This document shows positions 18,903 through 27,452 of a stretch of DNA of 64,000 nucleotides, piece by piece. Below the pieces are notes generated by a model. That model worked only from the letters and a program-made list of their open reading frames with translations. It had not been told where the DNA came from and ran no database searches. Numbering within the stretch: the stretch's first letter is position 1; every line of letters starts with the position of its first letter. The translations under genes and the position numbers were made by a program. Source of the stretch: UBA1546 sp049302185 (lineage in GTDB: Bacteria; Nitrospirota; Thermodesulfovibrionia; Thermodesulfovibrionales; UBA1546); the NCBI GenBank assembly GCA_049302185.1, contig JBAQLV010000013.1:62001-126000 (forward strand). Reading direction: 5' to 3'.

Positions 18903-19469
18903 ATGCCGTCAGTATTTTTAAAAAATTACCTTTCAGAACTTACAGGCATCATTACCGCGGTTAATGTGAAAGAATTTGAAGACCTTATTGATGAGCTTGC
19001 CAGCGCATATGGAAGACAGTCAAACATATTTGTTTGCGGCAATGGTGGGAGCGCTGCTACCGCATCACACTTTGCATGCGATATCAACAAGGGAGTCAGC
19101 TTCGGCAAGGAGAAAAGGTTCAGAGTAATCTGCCTGAATGACAGTATCCCTACAATAATGGCTTATTCTAACGATGTCTCCTATGACAGTATTTTTGTGG
19201 AGCAGATCAAAAATTTTATGAATGCTGGTGATTTGCTTATCGGAATTTCGGGAAGCGGCAGCTCCGAGAATGTGATTAAGGCCGTCAGATATGCCAATGA
19301 AAATGGCGGAAAGACATTCGGCATCTGCGGTTGCGGAGGAGGCAGATTAAAGGACTCAGCACAGAAATCTCTTGTTATTAACAGCAATGATATGCAGAAG
19401 GTGGAAGACGCACATTTAATAATCTTGCATTGCGTAATGCAGTGGTTCAATGCAAAACAAAAGCTCTGA
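18903..19469 (+). CDS. gmhA: Phosphoheptose isomerase (SIS domain)
   Basis: A 188-residue SIS-domain protein with CGNGGSAATASHFACDINKG, the GmhA sugar-phosphate motif, and GISGSGSSENV. It converts sedoheptulose 7-phosphate to D-glycero-D-manno-heptose 7-phosphate, the entry step for heptose synthesis. Length matches GmhA (about 190). It sits directly after hddA; with the fused gene, the pathway to GDP-heptose is complete here. Confidence 0.88.
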   Translation: MPSVFLKNYLSELTGIITAVNVKEFEDLIDELASAYGRQSNIFVCGNGGSAATASHFACDINKGVSFGKEKRFRVICLNDSIPTIMAYSNDVSYDSIFVEQIKNFMNAGDLLIGISGSGSSENVIKAVRYANENGGKTFGICGCGGGRLKDSAQKSLVINSNDMQKVEDAHLIILHCVMQWFNAKQKL

Positions 19470-19473
19470 ACTT

Positions 19474-20439
19474 ATGAAAATAGCTGTTACCGGAGCAAAC
19501 GGGTTTATAGGGGCTGCCTTAACTCACAAATTATGTGAAAAAGGGTATGATGTGCGAGGGATTGTTAGATTAAAAGAGCGGCTTCTTAATCGTAACAGTC
19601 GCCTTGAAATTTTTGCTATAGGGGAAATTGATAGTGATACAAATTGGGATGATGCATTAAAAGGAATAGATGTTGTAATACATCTTGCTTCATGGGTACA
19701 TAAATTAAGTGATGCCTCTGTCAATCCACTGGCTGAGTATGGAAGAGTTAATACTGATGGTACGCGAAAACTTGCTAAGATGTCTGCTGGAGCAGGGGTA
19801 AGGAGGTTTATATTTATTAGCACCATAAAAGTAAACGGAGAAAAAACAATAGGCGCTGCTTTCACTGAAAACCATACGGCTCGTCCTCAAGACCCGTACG
19901 CTATTTCCAAATGGGAGGCAGAGCAGGCATTGCATAATATTTCAGATGCTACGGGACTGGAGATAGTGATATTACGTCTGCCTCTTGTATATGGGCAGGG
20001 TGTCAAAGCGAATTTTCTGCGTTTGCTTGGTATGGTAAATAAAAATATTCCTTTACCTCTGTCTATGGTAAATAACAAGAGAAGCATGATCTATATAGGC
20101 AATCTCATTGATGCAATAATAAGGTGTATTACTCATCCTGATGCCGCTGGCGAGACTTTTTTAGTGAGCGACGGGCAGGATGTTTCTACCCCTGAGTTAA
20201 TAAGGATGATAGCCGGAGCAATGGGTAAAAAGGCGAGATTATTTCCATGTCCGGTGCCTCTTTTGAAAATGATAGGCAAGGTTGCAGGCAAAAGCTCTGA
20301 GATTGAGCGATTAACAGGCTCTTTGCAGATTGACAGCACTAAAATACGCAGAGAGTTAAGCTGGACTCCGCCATTTACAATGGAGCAGGGGCTTAGAATG
20401 ACAGCTGACTGGTTCATATCAAATGAAAAGAATATTTGA
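19474..20439 (+). CDS. NAD-dependent epimerase/dehydratase
   Basis: A 321-residue extended SDR beginning MKIAVTGANGFIGAALTHKL; I use this ATG because the upstream in-frame one at 19450 lies inside gmhA and precedes the Rossmann strand. FISTIKVNG carries the catalytic Ser/Thr strand and YAISK is YxxxK. It resembles the WbpV/UDP-sugar 4-epimerase-type proteins commonly found next to an initiating sugar transferase. It overlaps that gene by 17 bases. Substrate likely a UDP-N-acetylhexosamine; inference. Confidence 0.82.
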   Translation: MKIAVTGANGFIGAALTHKLCEKGYDVRGIVRLKERLLNRNSRLEIFAIGEIDSDTNWDDALKGIDVVIHLASWVHKLSDASVNPLAEYGRVNTDGTRKLAKMSAGAGVRRFIFISTIKVNGEKTIGAAFTENHTARPQDPYAISKWEAEQALHNISDATGLEIVILRLPLVYGQGVKANFLRLLGMVNKNIPLPLSMVNNKRSMIYIGNLIDAIIRCITHPDAAGETFLVSDGQDVSTPELIRMIAGAMGKKARLFPCPVPLLKMIGKVAGKSSEIERLTGSLQIDSTKIRRELSWTPPFTMEQGLRMTADWFISNEKNI

Positions 20440-20983
20440 TGTTGGGATGGCTTTGCTGCTTCTGTGCTTTCTTGCACTGCCAATAGCAGTAGTAGCAATT
20501 ATAATTAAAATAACATCAAAAGGACCTGTACTGCACTGGTCTGACAGGGTTGGCCTTAACAATGCAATTTTTAAAATGCCTAAATTCCGCACTATGAAAA
20601 TAGATACTCCACCGGTTGCGACGCATCTTTTAGAAAATCCGGATCAGTTTTTGACTAAAGCAGGAAAGTTTTTAAGAAAAACGAGTCTTGATGAATTGCC
20701 GCAGCTTTGTAGTATACTTAAAGGAGATATGAGCTTTGTTGGGCCGAGACCTGCCCTATTTAATCAGCATGATTTAATTGACCTCAGAACGATGAAGGGA
20801 GTTCATAAGCTTACTCCGGGACTTACCGGCTGGGCGCAGATAAATGGCCGGGATGATATTCCGATTCCGGCCAAAGTTGATTTTGATGGATATTATATGA
20901 AGCGCAGGTCATTTTTTTTTGATATTAAAATATTGTGGCTGACTATTTTTAAGGTTGCCGGAAGTGCCGGCATAAAACATTAA
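20423..20983 (+). CDS. Initiating sugar-phosphate transferase (PglC/WcaJ family)
   Basis: A 186-residue bacterial sugar transferase (PF02397). One N-terminal re-entrant hydrophobic helix precedes the cytosolic core, with KFRTMKID, LRKTSLDELPQL, GDMSFVGPRPALF and LTPGLTGWAQINGRD, all hallmark motifs. It transfers a sugar 1-phosphate from a UDP-sugar to undecaprenyl phosphate, starting O-unit assembly. Its short size is that of PglC-type, lacking the extra N-terminal helices of WcaJ. Confidence 0.9.
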   Translation: MKRIFDVGMALLLLCFLALPIAVVAIIIKITSKGPVLHWSDRVGLNNAIFKMPKFRTMKIDTPPVATHLLENPDQFLTKAGKFLRKTSLDELPQLCSILKGDMSFVGPRPALFNQHDLIDLRTMKGVHKLTPGLTGWAQINGRDDIPIPAKVDFDGYYMKRRSFFFDIKILWLTIFKVAGSAGIKH

Positions 20984-22933
20984 ATGCTGAAACAGTATAT
21001 TCCAAGTCTTTTGTATCCTTCCTTATTTAAACGCTTGATCTTCTTTATTCTCTCGGATATTCTAATTATTATCCTTTCTCTGTATCTTTCTTTTCTCCTT
21101 CGTTTTGAATTTGCATTAGCTGATGAATACAAACGGTTGATTGTAGGTAGTTTACCTTTTTTTATTATTATCAAGTTAGCATTTTTCGGCTTATTCAGGC
21201 TTTACAGGATGACATGGAGGCATGTCGGCATTAATGAATTGTTTAATATTGTAAGCGCGATTATTGTTTCGGAATTAGTTTTGATAGTTTTATTTTTGGT
21301 CCCCTCGCCTTTGAATTTTTTTGCTCTTATAGGGCGCTTTTTTGGCCCTGTTTCTATAGGATTCCCAAGGAGCATTTTCCTGATTGATTTGGGTATATCC
21401 ATTCTATTAATTTCCGGGCTCAGAATATCTAAAAGGCTTTACCTCGAGATTGTTCGCAAAAAGAGAAATCTTAAACAAGGGTTAAGGACAATAATTATCG
21501 GAGCCGGCAATACCGGCGAAATGGTGCTGAGGGATATAGCCAAACAGGAATCCCCACGATTTTATCCAATAGGATTTCTTGATGATGCCGGCAGAAAACT
21601 CGGAACATATATTCATGGAGTAAAAGTTCTGGCAAAGACAGATAAATTAAAGGCTGTTGTAAAAAAACACGCAACGGAAGCGTTGATTATAGCCATACCG
21701 TCTTTAAACCATAAAGATTTGAGAAGGATGTATGATGACGCAAGGGAATGTGGAATAAAAACCATTAAAATTGTTCCAAGGATATATGACTTTCATAAGC
21801 CTGACATAAATCTCAAAAGCCTTGAAGAAATACGAATAGAGGACCTTATAGGCCGTCAGACAGTAAAGGTAGATTATGGTGAAATTGAAAAGTTTTTAAA
21901 AGGCAGAGTTATTCTTATAACAGGAGCAGGCGGCTCTATAGGGTCTGAGATAATAATGCAGGTCTGCGGATTTTATCCCGAAAGGGTGATTCTTTTTGAT
22001 ATCGATGAAACCGAGCTTCATAATATGGCCCTGAAGTTAAAACAGTCTTTCCCATATCTGTTTGAGAAAATATCTTTTGTGGTCGGTGACATAAGGGATA
22101 CAGAAAGAGTTAATGAAGTAATTAAGACTTTCAAACCGCAGATTATCTTTCATGCCGCTGCGTATAAGCATGTGCCTATGATGGAATACAATCCTGATGA
22201 GGCAGTTAAAGTCAATATCTTTGGGACATATAATACGGCAAAAACCGCAGCAGAACATGCTGTGGAGAAATTCATAATGATTTCAACAGACAAGGCTGTT
22301 AGGCCTACAAGTGTTATGGGGGCGACTAAGAGGGTAGCGGAATATATATGCACAGCTTTAAATGATGTCAGCAGCCAGGATAAAAAAGATAATGGGAAAA
22401 CGGAATTCATATCAGTTCGGTTCGGCAATGTTCTGGGCAGCAGGGGAAGTGTTTTGCCACTTTTTTTGGACCAACTGAGGTATGGAGGGCCGTTGACAGT
22501 AACACATAAGGATATGAAAAGATATTTTATGACTATTCCGGAAGCAGTGTCCTTAGTGCTTCAGGCCTCTGTTATAGGCAAAGGAGGCGATGTCCTTGTG
22601 CTTGATATGGGAGAGCCGGTAAAGATTGTTGAACTGGCTGAGGACTTGATAAGGATTCACGGGATGGAACCATATAAGGATGTGGATATAGAGTTTATAG
22701 GTTTAAGGCCAGGAGAAAAACTTTTTGAGGAGATACTCACAGCAGAAGAAGGCACTGTTGCAAGCAAACATGAGAGAATATTTATAGCAAAAAACAGCGA
22801 GAAGTATTCCATGGAGACGATAGAGAATATACTGAAGGAATTCGATGCGGCAATAAAGGAATCGCCTGCTGTAGATGACTGCCGGGTCAGAGATTTACTC
22901 AAGAAATATGTAAGACATTTTAATGAGAATTGA
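20984..22933 (+). CDS. Membrane-bound UDP-sugar 4,6-dehydratase (WbpM/CapD/PglF-like)
   Basis: A 649-residue protein with about four N-terminal membrane helices, a first Rossmann-like domain (TIIIGAGNTGEMVLRDIA) and a C-terminal SDR domain (ITGAGGSIGSEI). The catalytic segment is STDKAVRPTSVMGATK, where Met replaces the usual Tyr of YxxxK, as in WbpM and PglF. Those enzymes make UDP-4-keto-6-deoxy-GlcNAc. It directly follows the initiating transferase, so its product is probably the first sugar of the O-unit. It ends the plus-strand cluster. Confidence 0.9.
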   Translation: MLKQYIPSLLYPSLFKRLIFFILSDILIIILSLYLSFLLRFEFALADEYKRLIVGSLPFFIIIKLAFFGLFRLYRMTWRHVGINELFNIVSAIIVSELVLIVLFLVPSPLNFFALIGRFFGPVSIGFPRSIFLIDLGISILLISGLRISKRLYLEIVRKKRNLKQGLRTIIIGAGNTGEMVLRDIAKQESPRFYPIGFLDDAGRKLGTYIHGVKVLAKTDKLKAVVKKHATEALIIAIPSLNHKDLRRMYDDARECGIKTIKIVPRIYDFHKPDINLKSLEEIRIEDLIGRQTVKVDYGEIEKFLKGRVILITGAGGSIGSEIIMQVCGFYPERVILFDIDETELHNMALKLKQSFPYLFEKISFVVGDIRDTERVNEVIKTFKPQIIFHAAAYKHVPMMEYNPDEAVKVNIFGTYNTAKTAAEHAVEKFIMISTDKAVRPTSVMGATKRVAEYICTALNDVSSQDKKDNGKTEFISVRFGNVLGSRGSVLPLFLDQLRYGGPLTVTHKDMKRYFMTIPEAVSLVLQASVIGKGGDVLVLDMGEPVKIVELAEDLIRIHGMEPYKDVDIEFIGLRPGEKLFEEILTAEEGTVASKHERIFIAKNSEKYSMETIENILKEFDAAIKESPAVDDCRVRDLLKKYVRHFNEN

Positions 22934-22978
22934 TATGATTTCCAGCCAGTGGTTTAAAACCCGTTCTGAGATTTGTTT

Positions 22979-24286
22979 TTACAGCCGCCAGTAGTTTAGT
23001 CCTGCCTTCAATGCCTCGTCCTTTCGGTATATTCCTTTGACATCTATAAGTGAGGCATTGCTGTTGCACAGACCTTTAAGATATTCCATTGAATAATCGG
23101 CGTATACCCTGTGTTTTACAGCAATAATTATTCCGTCAAACGGGCGTTTCTCTTCAGGGGTTTGCATGAGCTTGATGCCGTATTCTGCTGACACATCTTC
23201 ATGGCTGGCATGTGGGTCGTGGACATGCGGCTCAACGCCGTATTCCTTCAGTTCATTATAAATATCTATTACACGCGTGTTTCTTATGTCTTTTACGTTA
23301 TCTTTGAATGTGAATCCGAGGATGAGGATTTTGCTGCCTTTCACCGCCTTGTTTGATTTTATGAGATGTTTTATTGCCTGCTCTGCTATATATTTCCCCA
23401 TGCTGTCATTGATGCGCCTTCCTGACAGGATTACCTCTGGATGATAACCGATAGACTGTGCCTTGAAGGTTAGATAATACGGATCAACACCTATACAGTG
23501 GCCGCCTACAAGCCCGGGCTCAAACCTTAGAAAATTCCATTTTGTTGATGCGGCATCCAGAACATCTCTGGTGTCCAGTCCGAGTTTATGGAATATAATG
23601 GCGAGTTCATTAATGAGGGCGATATTGAGGTCCCTCTGTATGTTTTCTATGACCTTTGCAGCCTCGGCAGTCCTGATATCAGGGGCTTTGTGAATGCCTG
23701 CCTTTACGATAAGTCCATATATCTTTGCAAGCAGTTCTGTTGTTTCTTTGTCCCCTCCTGCTACGACTTTTATGATATTGGTCAGGCTATGTTCCTTATC
23801 TCCGGGGTTTATCCTCTCAGGAGAATAACCAATTCTGAAGTCTTTTCCGCATTTCATTCCTGAATATTGTTCAATGATGGACACACAGATATCCTCTGTT
23901 ACTCCGGGATACACCGTAGATTCATATACTACAACAGAGCCTCGCTGGATATTTTCTCCGACAATCCGTGATGCTGATTCGAGAGGCTTCAAGTCAGGTA
24001 TCTTGTATTTGTCGATAGGTGTGGGAACAGCCACTATGATTACAGATGCCTCTCCGAGTCTTTTGGGATCTGTTGTGAAATCTACACGTGTGTTCTTTAA
24101 ATCTTCTGCTGTAATTTCACCTGTTATGTCATTACTGTTTGAAAGTTCCTCTATTCTCTGCTTTTTGATGTCAAAGCCTATGACTTTTCCAGCGACCTTC
24201 CCAAACTCAACAGCCAGAGGTGTGCCTACGTATCCAAGGCCAACAATGGCAATTGCCTTTTCACCTTTTAATATGTTGTCAATCAT
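22979..24286 (-). CDS. UDP-N-acetylhexosamine 6-dehydrogenase (TviB/WbpO/WbpA-type)
   Basis: A 435-residue UDP-sugar dehydrogenase: VGLGYVGTPLAVEFG NAD-binding motif, YSPERINPGDK, catalytic Cys in GGHCIGVDPYYL, and a C-terminal ILGFTFKDNVKDIRNT domain. The YYLTFKAQ form is typical of the UDP-GlcNAc/GalNAc dehydrogenases that make uronic acids for polysaccharides. It is transcribed toward the O-antigen cluster but from the other strand, and is convergent with the WbpM-like gene. Either N-acetylhexosamine could be the substrate. Confidence 0.88.
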   Translation of the reverse strand: MIDNILKGEKAIAIVGLGYVGTPLAVEFGKVAGKVIGFDIKKQRIEELSNSNDITGEITAEDLKNTRVDFTTDPKRLGEASVIIVAVPTPIDKYKIPDLKPLESASRIVGENIQRGSVVVYESTVYPGVTEDICVSIIEQYSGMKCGKDFRIGYSPERINPGDKEHSLTNIIKVVAGGDKETTELLAKIYGLIVKAGIHKAPDIRTAEAAKVIENIQRDLNIALINELAIIFHKLGLDTRDVLDAASTKWNFLRFEPGLVGGHCIGVDPYYLTFKAQSIGYHPEVILSGRRINDSMGKYIAEQAIKHLIKSNKAVKGSKILILGFTFKDNVKDIRNTRVIDIYNELKEYGVEPHVHDPHASHEDVSAEYGIKLMQTPEEKRPFDGIIIAVKHRVYADYSMEYLKGLCNSNASLIDVKGIYRKDEALKAGLNYWRL

Positions 24287-24420
24287 TTTCTATCCCATCC
24301 CAGATTAAAGAGCAGCCGAGCTGTTATCCTTTCTAAAATACATTTGGCATCGAACTGAAACATTGAGAATTTTAATATATAGCTGTAGGAAAATCAAGAA
24401 ATGGCTGCTGCGTTTTTGAG

Positions 24421-24587
24421 TTACTAAGACGGCTATAAGTAAGGATACATCCTTGTCATTCTCCTCCTCCGGCTTGATCGGGGGATTGACCGGGGAATCC
24501 AGAAAGGCTCTGGATGCCCGATTAAGAACTTCGGGCATGACGTCAAAATTAAGTTGCATGTGTCCTTACTAATGACCGTATTAGTAA
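24421..24587. mobile_element. MITE-like palindromic element enclosing a dispersed repeat
   Basis: The left arm (24421-24450) begins TTACTAAGACGG and ends AGTAAGGATACAT. The right arm (24558-24587) is its imperfect reverse complement over 30 bases, with about seven mismatches. Between them (24455-24541) lies a copy of the GTCATTCC-type palindromic repeat also present at 38280-38347. There is no transposase gene and no clear target duplication. The whole spacer 24287-24657 (371 bases) holds this element, a hairpin after glnA and nothing I can call a gene. Confidence 0.55.
24455..24541 (-). repeat. Dispersed GTCATTCC-type palindromic repeat
   Basis: On the minus strand it reads GTCATGCCCGAAGTTCTTAA, then CGGGCATCCAGAGCC, and ends near CAAGCCGG. 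It matches the copy at 38280-38347 on the plus strand over about 70 bases with substitutions. The clearest stem is GGATGCCCGA paired with TTCGGGCAT. Such two-hairpin intergenic repeats are common in some bacterial genomes. Confidence 0.65.
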
Positions 24588-24609
24588 TATGAGGTGAATG
24601 TCTGCAAAT

Positions 24610-24641
24610 GAAGAACCCTGCAGCAACTTGCAGGGCTCTTC
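24610..24641 (-). terminator. Hairpin downstream of glnA
   Basis: A strong stem: GAAGAACCCTGCA pairs with TGCAGGGCTCTTC (one G-T wobble), loop of about six bases. It lies 17 bases beyond the glnA stop. On the glnA strand the following bases are only moderately T-rich, so it may be a weak terminator or an mRNA 3'-end stabiliser. Confidence 0.55.
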
Positions 24642-24657
24642 ATTTAGTTTTTGTGGC

Positions 24658-26070
24658 TTAAATATCGTAGTACAGGAAAAACTCGTAAGGATGCGGTCTC
24701 AGCCTCAATGCGTCAACCTCCTTTGACCTCTTGTAGCTTATCCATGTGTCTATGGCATCCTCTGTGAATACATTGCCCTTTCTGAGGAATTCATTGTCAG
24801 CCTCAAGATTATCAAGCGCCTCCTCAAGGCTTGCAGGCATTGTCGGAACAGATGCCAACTCTTCAGGCCCCAGATCATAAATGTCTTTATCCAATGGCTC
24901 CCCAGGATGTATCTTATTTTCAATGCCGTCCAACCCTGCCATGAGCATTGCGGCAAATGCAAGGTATCCATTGCATGACGGATCAGGGAATCTTACTTCG
25001 CATCTTTTAGTCTTGGGGTTTGCAGAATATGTCGGTATACGTATTGATGCTGAACGGTTTCTTGCTGAATATGCGAGATTAACAGGAGCCTCAAAACCGG
25101 GCGTCAGCCTTTTATAAGAATTCGTAGTCGGGTTTGTGATCGCAGCGAGTGCAGGCGCATGCTTAAGAATGCCGCCGATGTAATACAGCGCAAGCTCGCT
25201 TAGCCCTGCATAGCCGTTGCCCGCAAAAAGAGGTTTGTCTTTCTTCCAGATGCTCTGGTGGCAGTGCATTCCGGAGCCGTTGTCGCCGAATAAAGGTTTT
25301 GGCATAAAGGTCACTGTCTTGCCGTGCCTTTTTGCAACATTCTTAACAATATATTTAAAGAGCATCAGCTTATCAGCTATCCTGACCAGAGAGTCGAATC
25401 TCATGTCTATCTCTGCCTGGCCTGCTGTTGCAACTTCGTGATGCTCCCTCTCAACATAGATGCCGCACTTCTGCATCTCCATGACCATCTCTGTCCTGAG
25501 ATTTACCTGACTGTCTGTCGGAGGCACGGGGAAATAACCTTCCTTGTGCCTCGGCTTATATCCGAGGTTCGGCCTTTCATCCCTGCCTGAATTCCAGATT
25601 CCTTCAACAGAGTCAATAAAGTAATAACCGCTGTTAGAGGTCTGGTTGAATCTAATATCATCAAAAATGAAGAACTCAGCCTCAGGGCCGAAATATGCTG
25701 TCTCTCCGATTCCTGAAGACTTCAGATATGCCTCTGCCTTTTGTGCAATATATCTTGGGTCTCTTGTGTAGAATTCCTTTGTGATAGGGTCTACGATGTT
25801 GCATATAAGGCTTATTGTCGGATACTCCATGAATGGATCCATAAATGCTGTTACAGGGTCAGGTATTATCAGCATATCCGATGTATGAATCGCCTGCCAT
25901 CCCCTTATTGAAGAGCCGTCAAAACCAAGGCCTTCTTCAAATACTTCCTCTTTTAATTCAGAGATCGGCACTGCAAAATGCTGCCAGATTCCCGGAAAAT
26001 CAAGGAACTTAAAATTTGCCATGACTGCCTTGTTTTCCTGAGCCATTTTGATTACGTCTTTCGGTGTCAT
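24658..26070 (-). CDS. glnA: Glutamine synthetase, type I
   Basis: Makes glutamine from glutamate, ammonia and ATP; a 470-residue GSI. Visible motifs: FDGSSIRGW, the metal-binding GPEAEFFIFD, GSGMHCHQSIWK, the ATP-binding NPTTNSYKRLTPGFEAP and RNRSASIRIP. The adenylylation-site tyrosine is present in DIYDLGPEE, so activity may be controlled covalently. A strong ribosome binding site (AGGAGGAGG) precedes the ATG. The PII gene lies just upstream on the same strand, the usual nitrogen-regulatory pairing. Confidence 0.97.
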   Translation of the reverse strand: MTPKDVIKMAQENKAVMANFKFLDFPGIWQHFAVPISELKEEVFEEGLGFDGSSIRGWQAIHTSDMLIIPDPVTAFMDPFMEYPTISLICNIVDPITKEFYTRDPRYIAQKAEAYLKSSGIGETAYFGPEAEFFIFDDIRFNQTSNSGYYFIDSVEGIWNSGRDERPNLGYKPRHKEGYFPVPPTDSQVNLRTEMVMEMQKCGIYVEREHHEVATAGQAEIDMRFDSLVRIADKLMLFKYIVKNVAKRHGKTVTFMPKPLFGDNGSGMHCHQSIWKKDKPLFAGNGYAGLSELALYYIGGILKHAPALAAITNPTTNSYKRLTPGFEAPVNLAYSARNRSASIRIPTYSANPKTKRCEVRFPDPSCNGYLAFAAMLMAGLDGIENKIHPGEPLDKDIYDLGPEELASVPTMPASLEEALDNLEADNEFLRKGNVFTEDAIDTWISYKRSKEVDALRLRPHPYEFFLYYDI

Positions 26071-26091
26071 TTTTCCTCCTCCTTTATTTAG

Positions 26092-26159
26092 GTATTAGGT
26101 TTCAGGTGTCAGGTCTCAGTTTTCACTGACATCTGGAACCTAGAACCTGATACCTGCTT
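26092..26159. repeat. Degenerate heptamer repeat, head-to-head (glnA-glnB spacer)
   Basis: A run of 7-base units (AGGTATT, AGGTTTC, AGGTGTC, AGGTCTC) is followed after a short spacer by units in the opposite sense (CCTAGAA, CCTGATA, CCTGC), so the RNA can fold into a long imperfect hairpin. A related block lies at 26515-26610. It may attenuate glnB to glnA read-through. Confidence 0.75.
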
Positions 26160-26498
26160 TTATACTGCTGCCTCTCCTTTTTCTCCTGTCCTTATCCTTA
26201 CTACATTTTCCACAGAATAAACGAATATCTTTCCGTCGCCTATCTTGCCGGTCTTTGCTGTTTTCTCTATGACAGCCACCACCTTTTGTGCAAGGCTGTC
26301 GGATGTGACTATCTCTATCTTTATTTTCGGGATAAAGTCAACAACATATTCAGCGCTTCTGTAGAGTTCAGTATGTCCCTTCTGTCTGCCAAAACCCTTA
26401 ACCTCTGTGACAGTCATGCCCTGTATGCCGATTTCGTTCAGAGCATCCTTCACCTCGTCAAGCTTAAAGGGTTTTATTATCGCCTCAACCTTTTTCAT
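26160..26498 (-). CDS. glnB: Nitrogen regulatory protein PII
   Basis: A 112-residue PII signal protein, the standard length. The T-loop GHTELYRSAEY carries Tyr51, the uridylylation site, and GKIGDGKIFV is the family signature. It senses 2-oxoglutarate and ATP/ADP and adjusts glutamine synthetase and ammonium transport. The protein starts MKKVEAIIKPFKLDEVKDAL, and AGGAGGTG lies just upstream. No amtB is beside it, so it looks like GlnB rather than GlnK. It is upstream of glnA on the same strand with a repeat block between. Confidence 0.95.
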   Translation of the reverse strand: MKKVEAIIKPFKLDEVKDALNEIGIQGMTVTEVKGFGRQKGHTELYRSAEYVVDFIPKIKIEIVTSDSLAQKVVAVIEKTAKTGKIGDGKIFVYSVENVVRIRTGEKGEAAV

Positions 26499-26514
26499 AT
26501 ATCACCTCCTGTTT

Positions 26515-26610
26515 TTTTAGGTTTCAGGTTTCAGGTGTCAGGTATCAGATTTTATGATTAGATTCTCTGATTCCCGGCGCCTAATACCTGAGACCTAACA
26601 CCTAATACCT
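26515..26610. repeat. Degenerate heptamer repeat, head-to-head (upstream of glnB)
   Basis: Units AGGTTTC, AGGTTTC, AGGTGTC, AGGTATC are followed by an unrelated 30-base centre and then CCTAATA, CCTGAGA, CCTAACA, CCTAATA. It is the same heptamer family as the block at 26092-26159. The two blocks bracket glnB. The rest of the 26499-26886 spacer (388 bases) holds one possible short reading frame and otherwise nothing I recognise. Confidence 0.75.
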
Positions 26611-26752
26611 ATGTTTTAAAGAATGCCTTATAAAAATTCACTGCCCTGCCATGGTATATTTCGTATAGAAAGTCCTCTATGGTTCCAGGGCCTTCTGTTT
26701 TTACATTTTTCAAAATCAAAACAGACATCAGTCTTAATGTATCAACAATCAT
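26609..26752 (-). CDS. Possible 47-residue ORF or gene fragment
   Basis: A short frame beginning MIVDTLRLMSVLILKNVK and ending FYKAFFKT. It has no clear ribosome binding site. Its open frame extends about 20 codons upstream without another start. Its LMSVL segment is encoded by the same 16 bases (26717-26732) that occur near the start of the next upstream gene (27385-27400), also in a frame encoding LMSVL. This may be a decayed partial duplicate of that gene. No family recognised; it may not be expressed. Confidence 0.3.
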   Translation of the reverse strand: MIVDTLRLMSVLILKNVKTEGPGTIEDFLYEIYHGRAVNFYKAFFKT

Positions 26753-26886
26753 GCCAGCAGCAATACATTGATTTGTAAGGTTTTCTTTACTTAAAGATGC
26801 ATGATTGCCTTATTTTTAGGCATATGTGATTAATTAATAGGCACGCTGCTATGTTCTTCAGCCTCACACGGAGGCGCTCAGCACCT

Positions 26887-27411
26887 TCAGAGGCTGCTTG
26901 CAACTATTTTTTTAGTGTCCTCCGCAATGATGTGGCAGTCAACAGTAATGGAATGCCCTTTGAAACTGTCCTCAGCCTTTCTTTTTGCAATATGGCATAT
27001 CTTTCTTAAGACGCCAAATCTCTTGCCGTAGTAAAGCCATGGGAAAATATCATCTATAGCAGATGCCTTGAGCATCTTAAGCTCTTCTGAGCTGATTCCT
27101 TCGTTTCTGAGAAGCGTGAATATATCCCCAACAGCAGGCTTTGCTGTTTTCCACAAAGAAACCTGCAGGATGTTTGACCATCCCATAACAAGATGGATTT
27201 TTTGCAGGGAGTGCGATGAGCAGTATACATTAATGATGTGTGAAAGAGAATCAAGGATACTCGCAGCATTATCTAAAATAATATGTTTGTTATCGGTGGA
27301 ACGGAACAATTCTTTATGAGCCTGACTGGCAGTCTCACTGTCACAGATTACGAGTTCTGCATTTTTGAGATTTTCGGGTGAAGGCAAAACAGACATCAGT
27401 AATTTTAACAT
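26887..27411 (-). CDS. Hypothetical protein, unrecognised
   Basis: A 174-residue protein of no family I recognise. It starts MLKLLMSVLPSPENLKNAEL and contains VICDSETASQAHKEL and a C-terminal basic stretch KRKAEDSFKGHS. It appears soluble, with no signal peptide or membrane helix. It is divergent from the DUF1284 gene, with only 41 bases between the starts. No convincing ribosome binding site is visible. Codon use looks like that of neighbours, and the opposite strand has no better candidate, which supports it as real. Confidence 0.5.
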   Translation of the reverse strand: MLKLLMSVLPSPENLKNAELVICDSETASQAHKELFRSTDNKHIILDNAASILDSLSHIINVYCSSHSLQKIHLVMGWSNILQVSLWKTAKPAVGDIFTLLRNEGISSEELKMLKASAIDDIFPWLYYGKRFGVLRKICHIAKRKAEDSFKGHSITVDCHIIAEDTKKIVASSL

Positions 27412-27438
27412 ACCGGACAGCGCTGCAGGACAGTCATT

Positions 27439-27447
27439 TGTTATACT
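27439..27447 (+). promoter_or_regulatory. Extended -10 promoter close to the DUF1284 start
   Basis: TGTTATACT is an extended -10 (TGn plus TATACT at 27442-27447). The ATG at 27453 is only 5 bases downstream, so transcription would begin at or next to the start codon. No Shine-Dalgarno is present. A -35 box is not evident. Confidence 0.5.
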
Positions 27448-27452
27448 TAAAA

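Noticed and set aside
24305..24559. 84-residue minus-strand ORF between glnA and the dehydrogenase
   Set aside because: Runs through the MITE-like arms and the dispersed palindromic repeat; composition follows the repeat, with no family match or ribosome site.
26840..26865. Possible sigma-54 site AGGCACG near the glnB region
   Set aside because: Only the GGCACG half matches; the TTGC half at the right spacing is absent.
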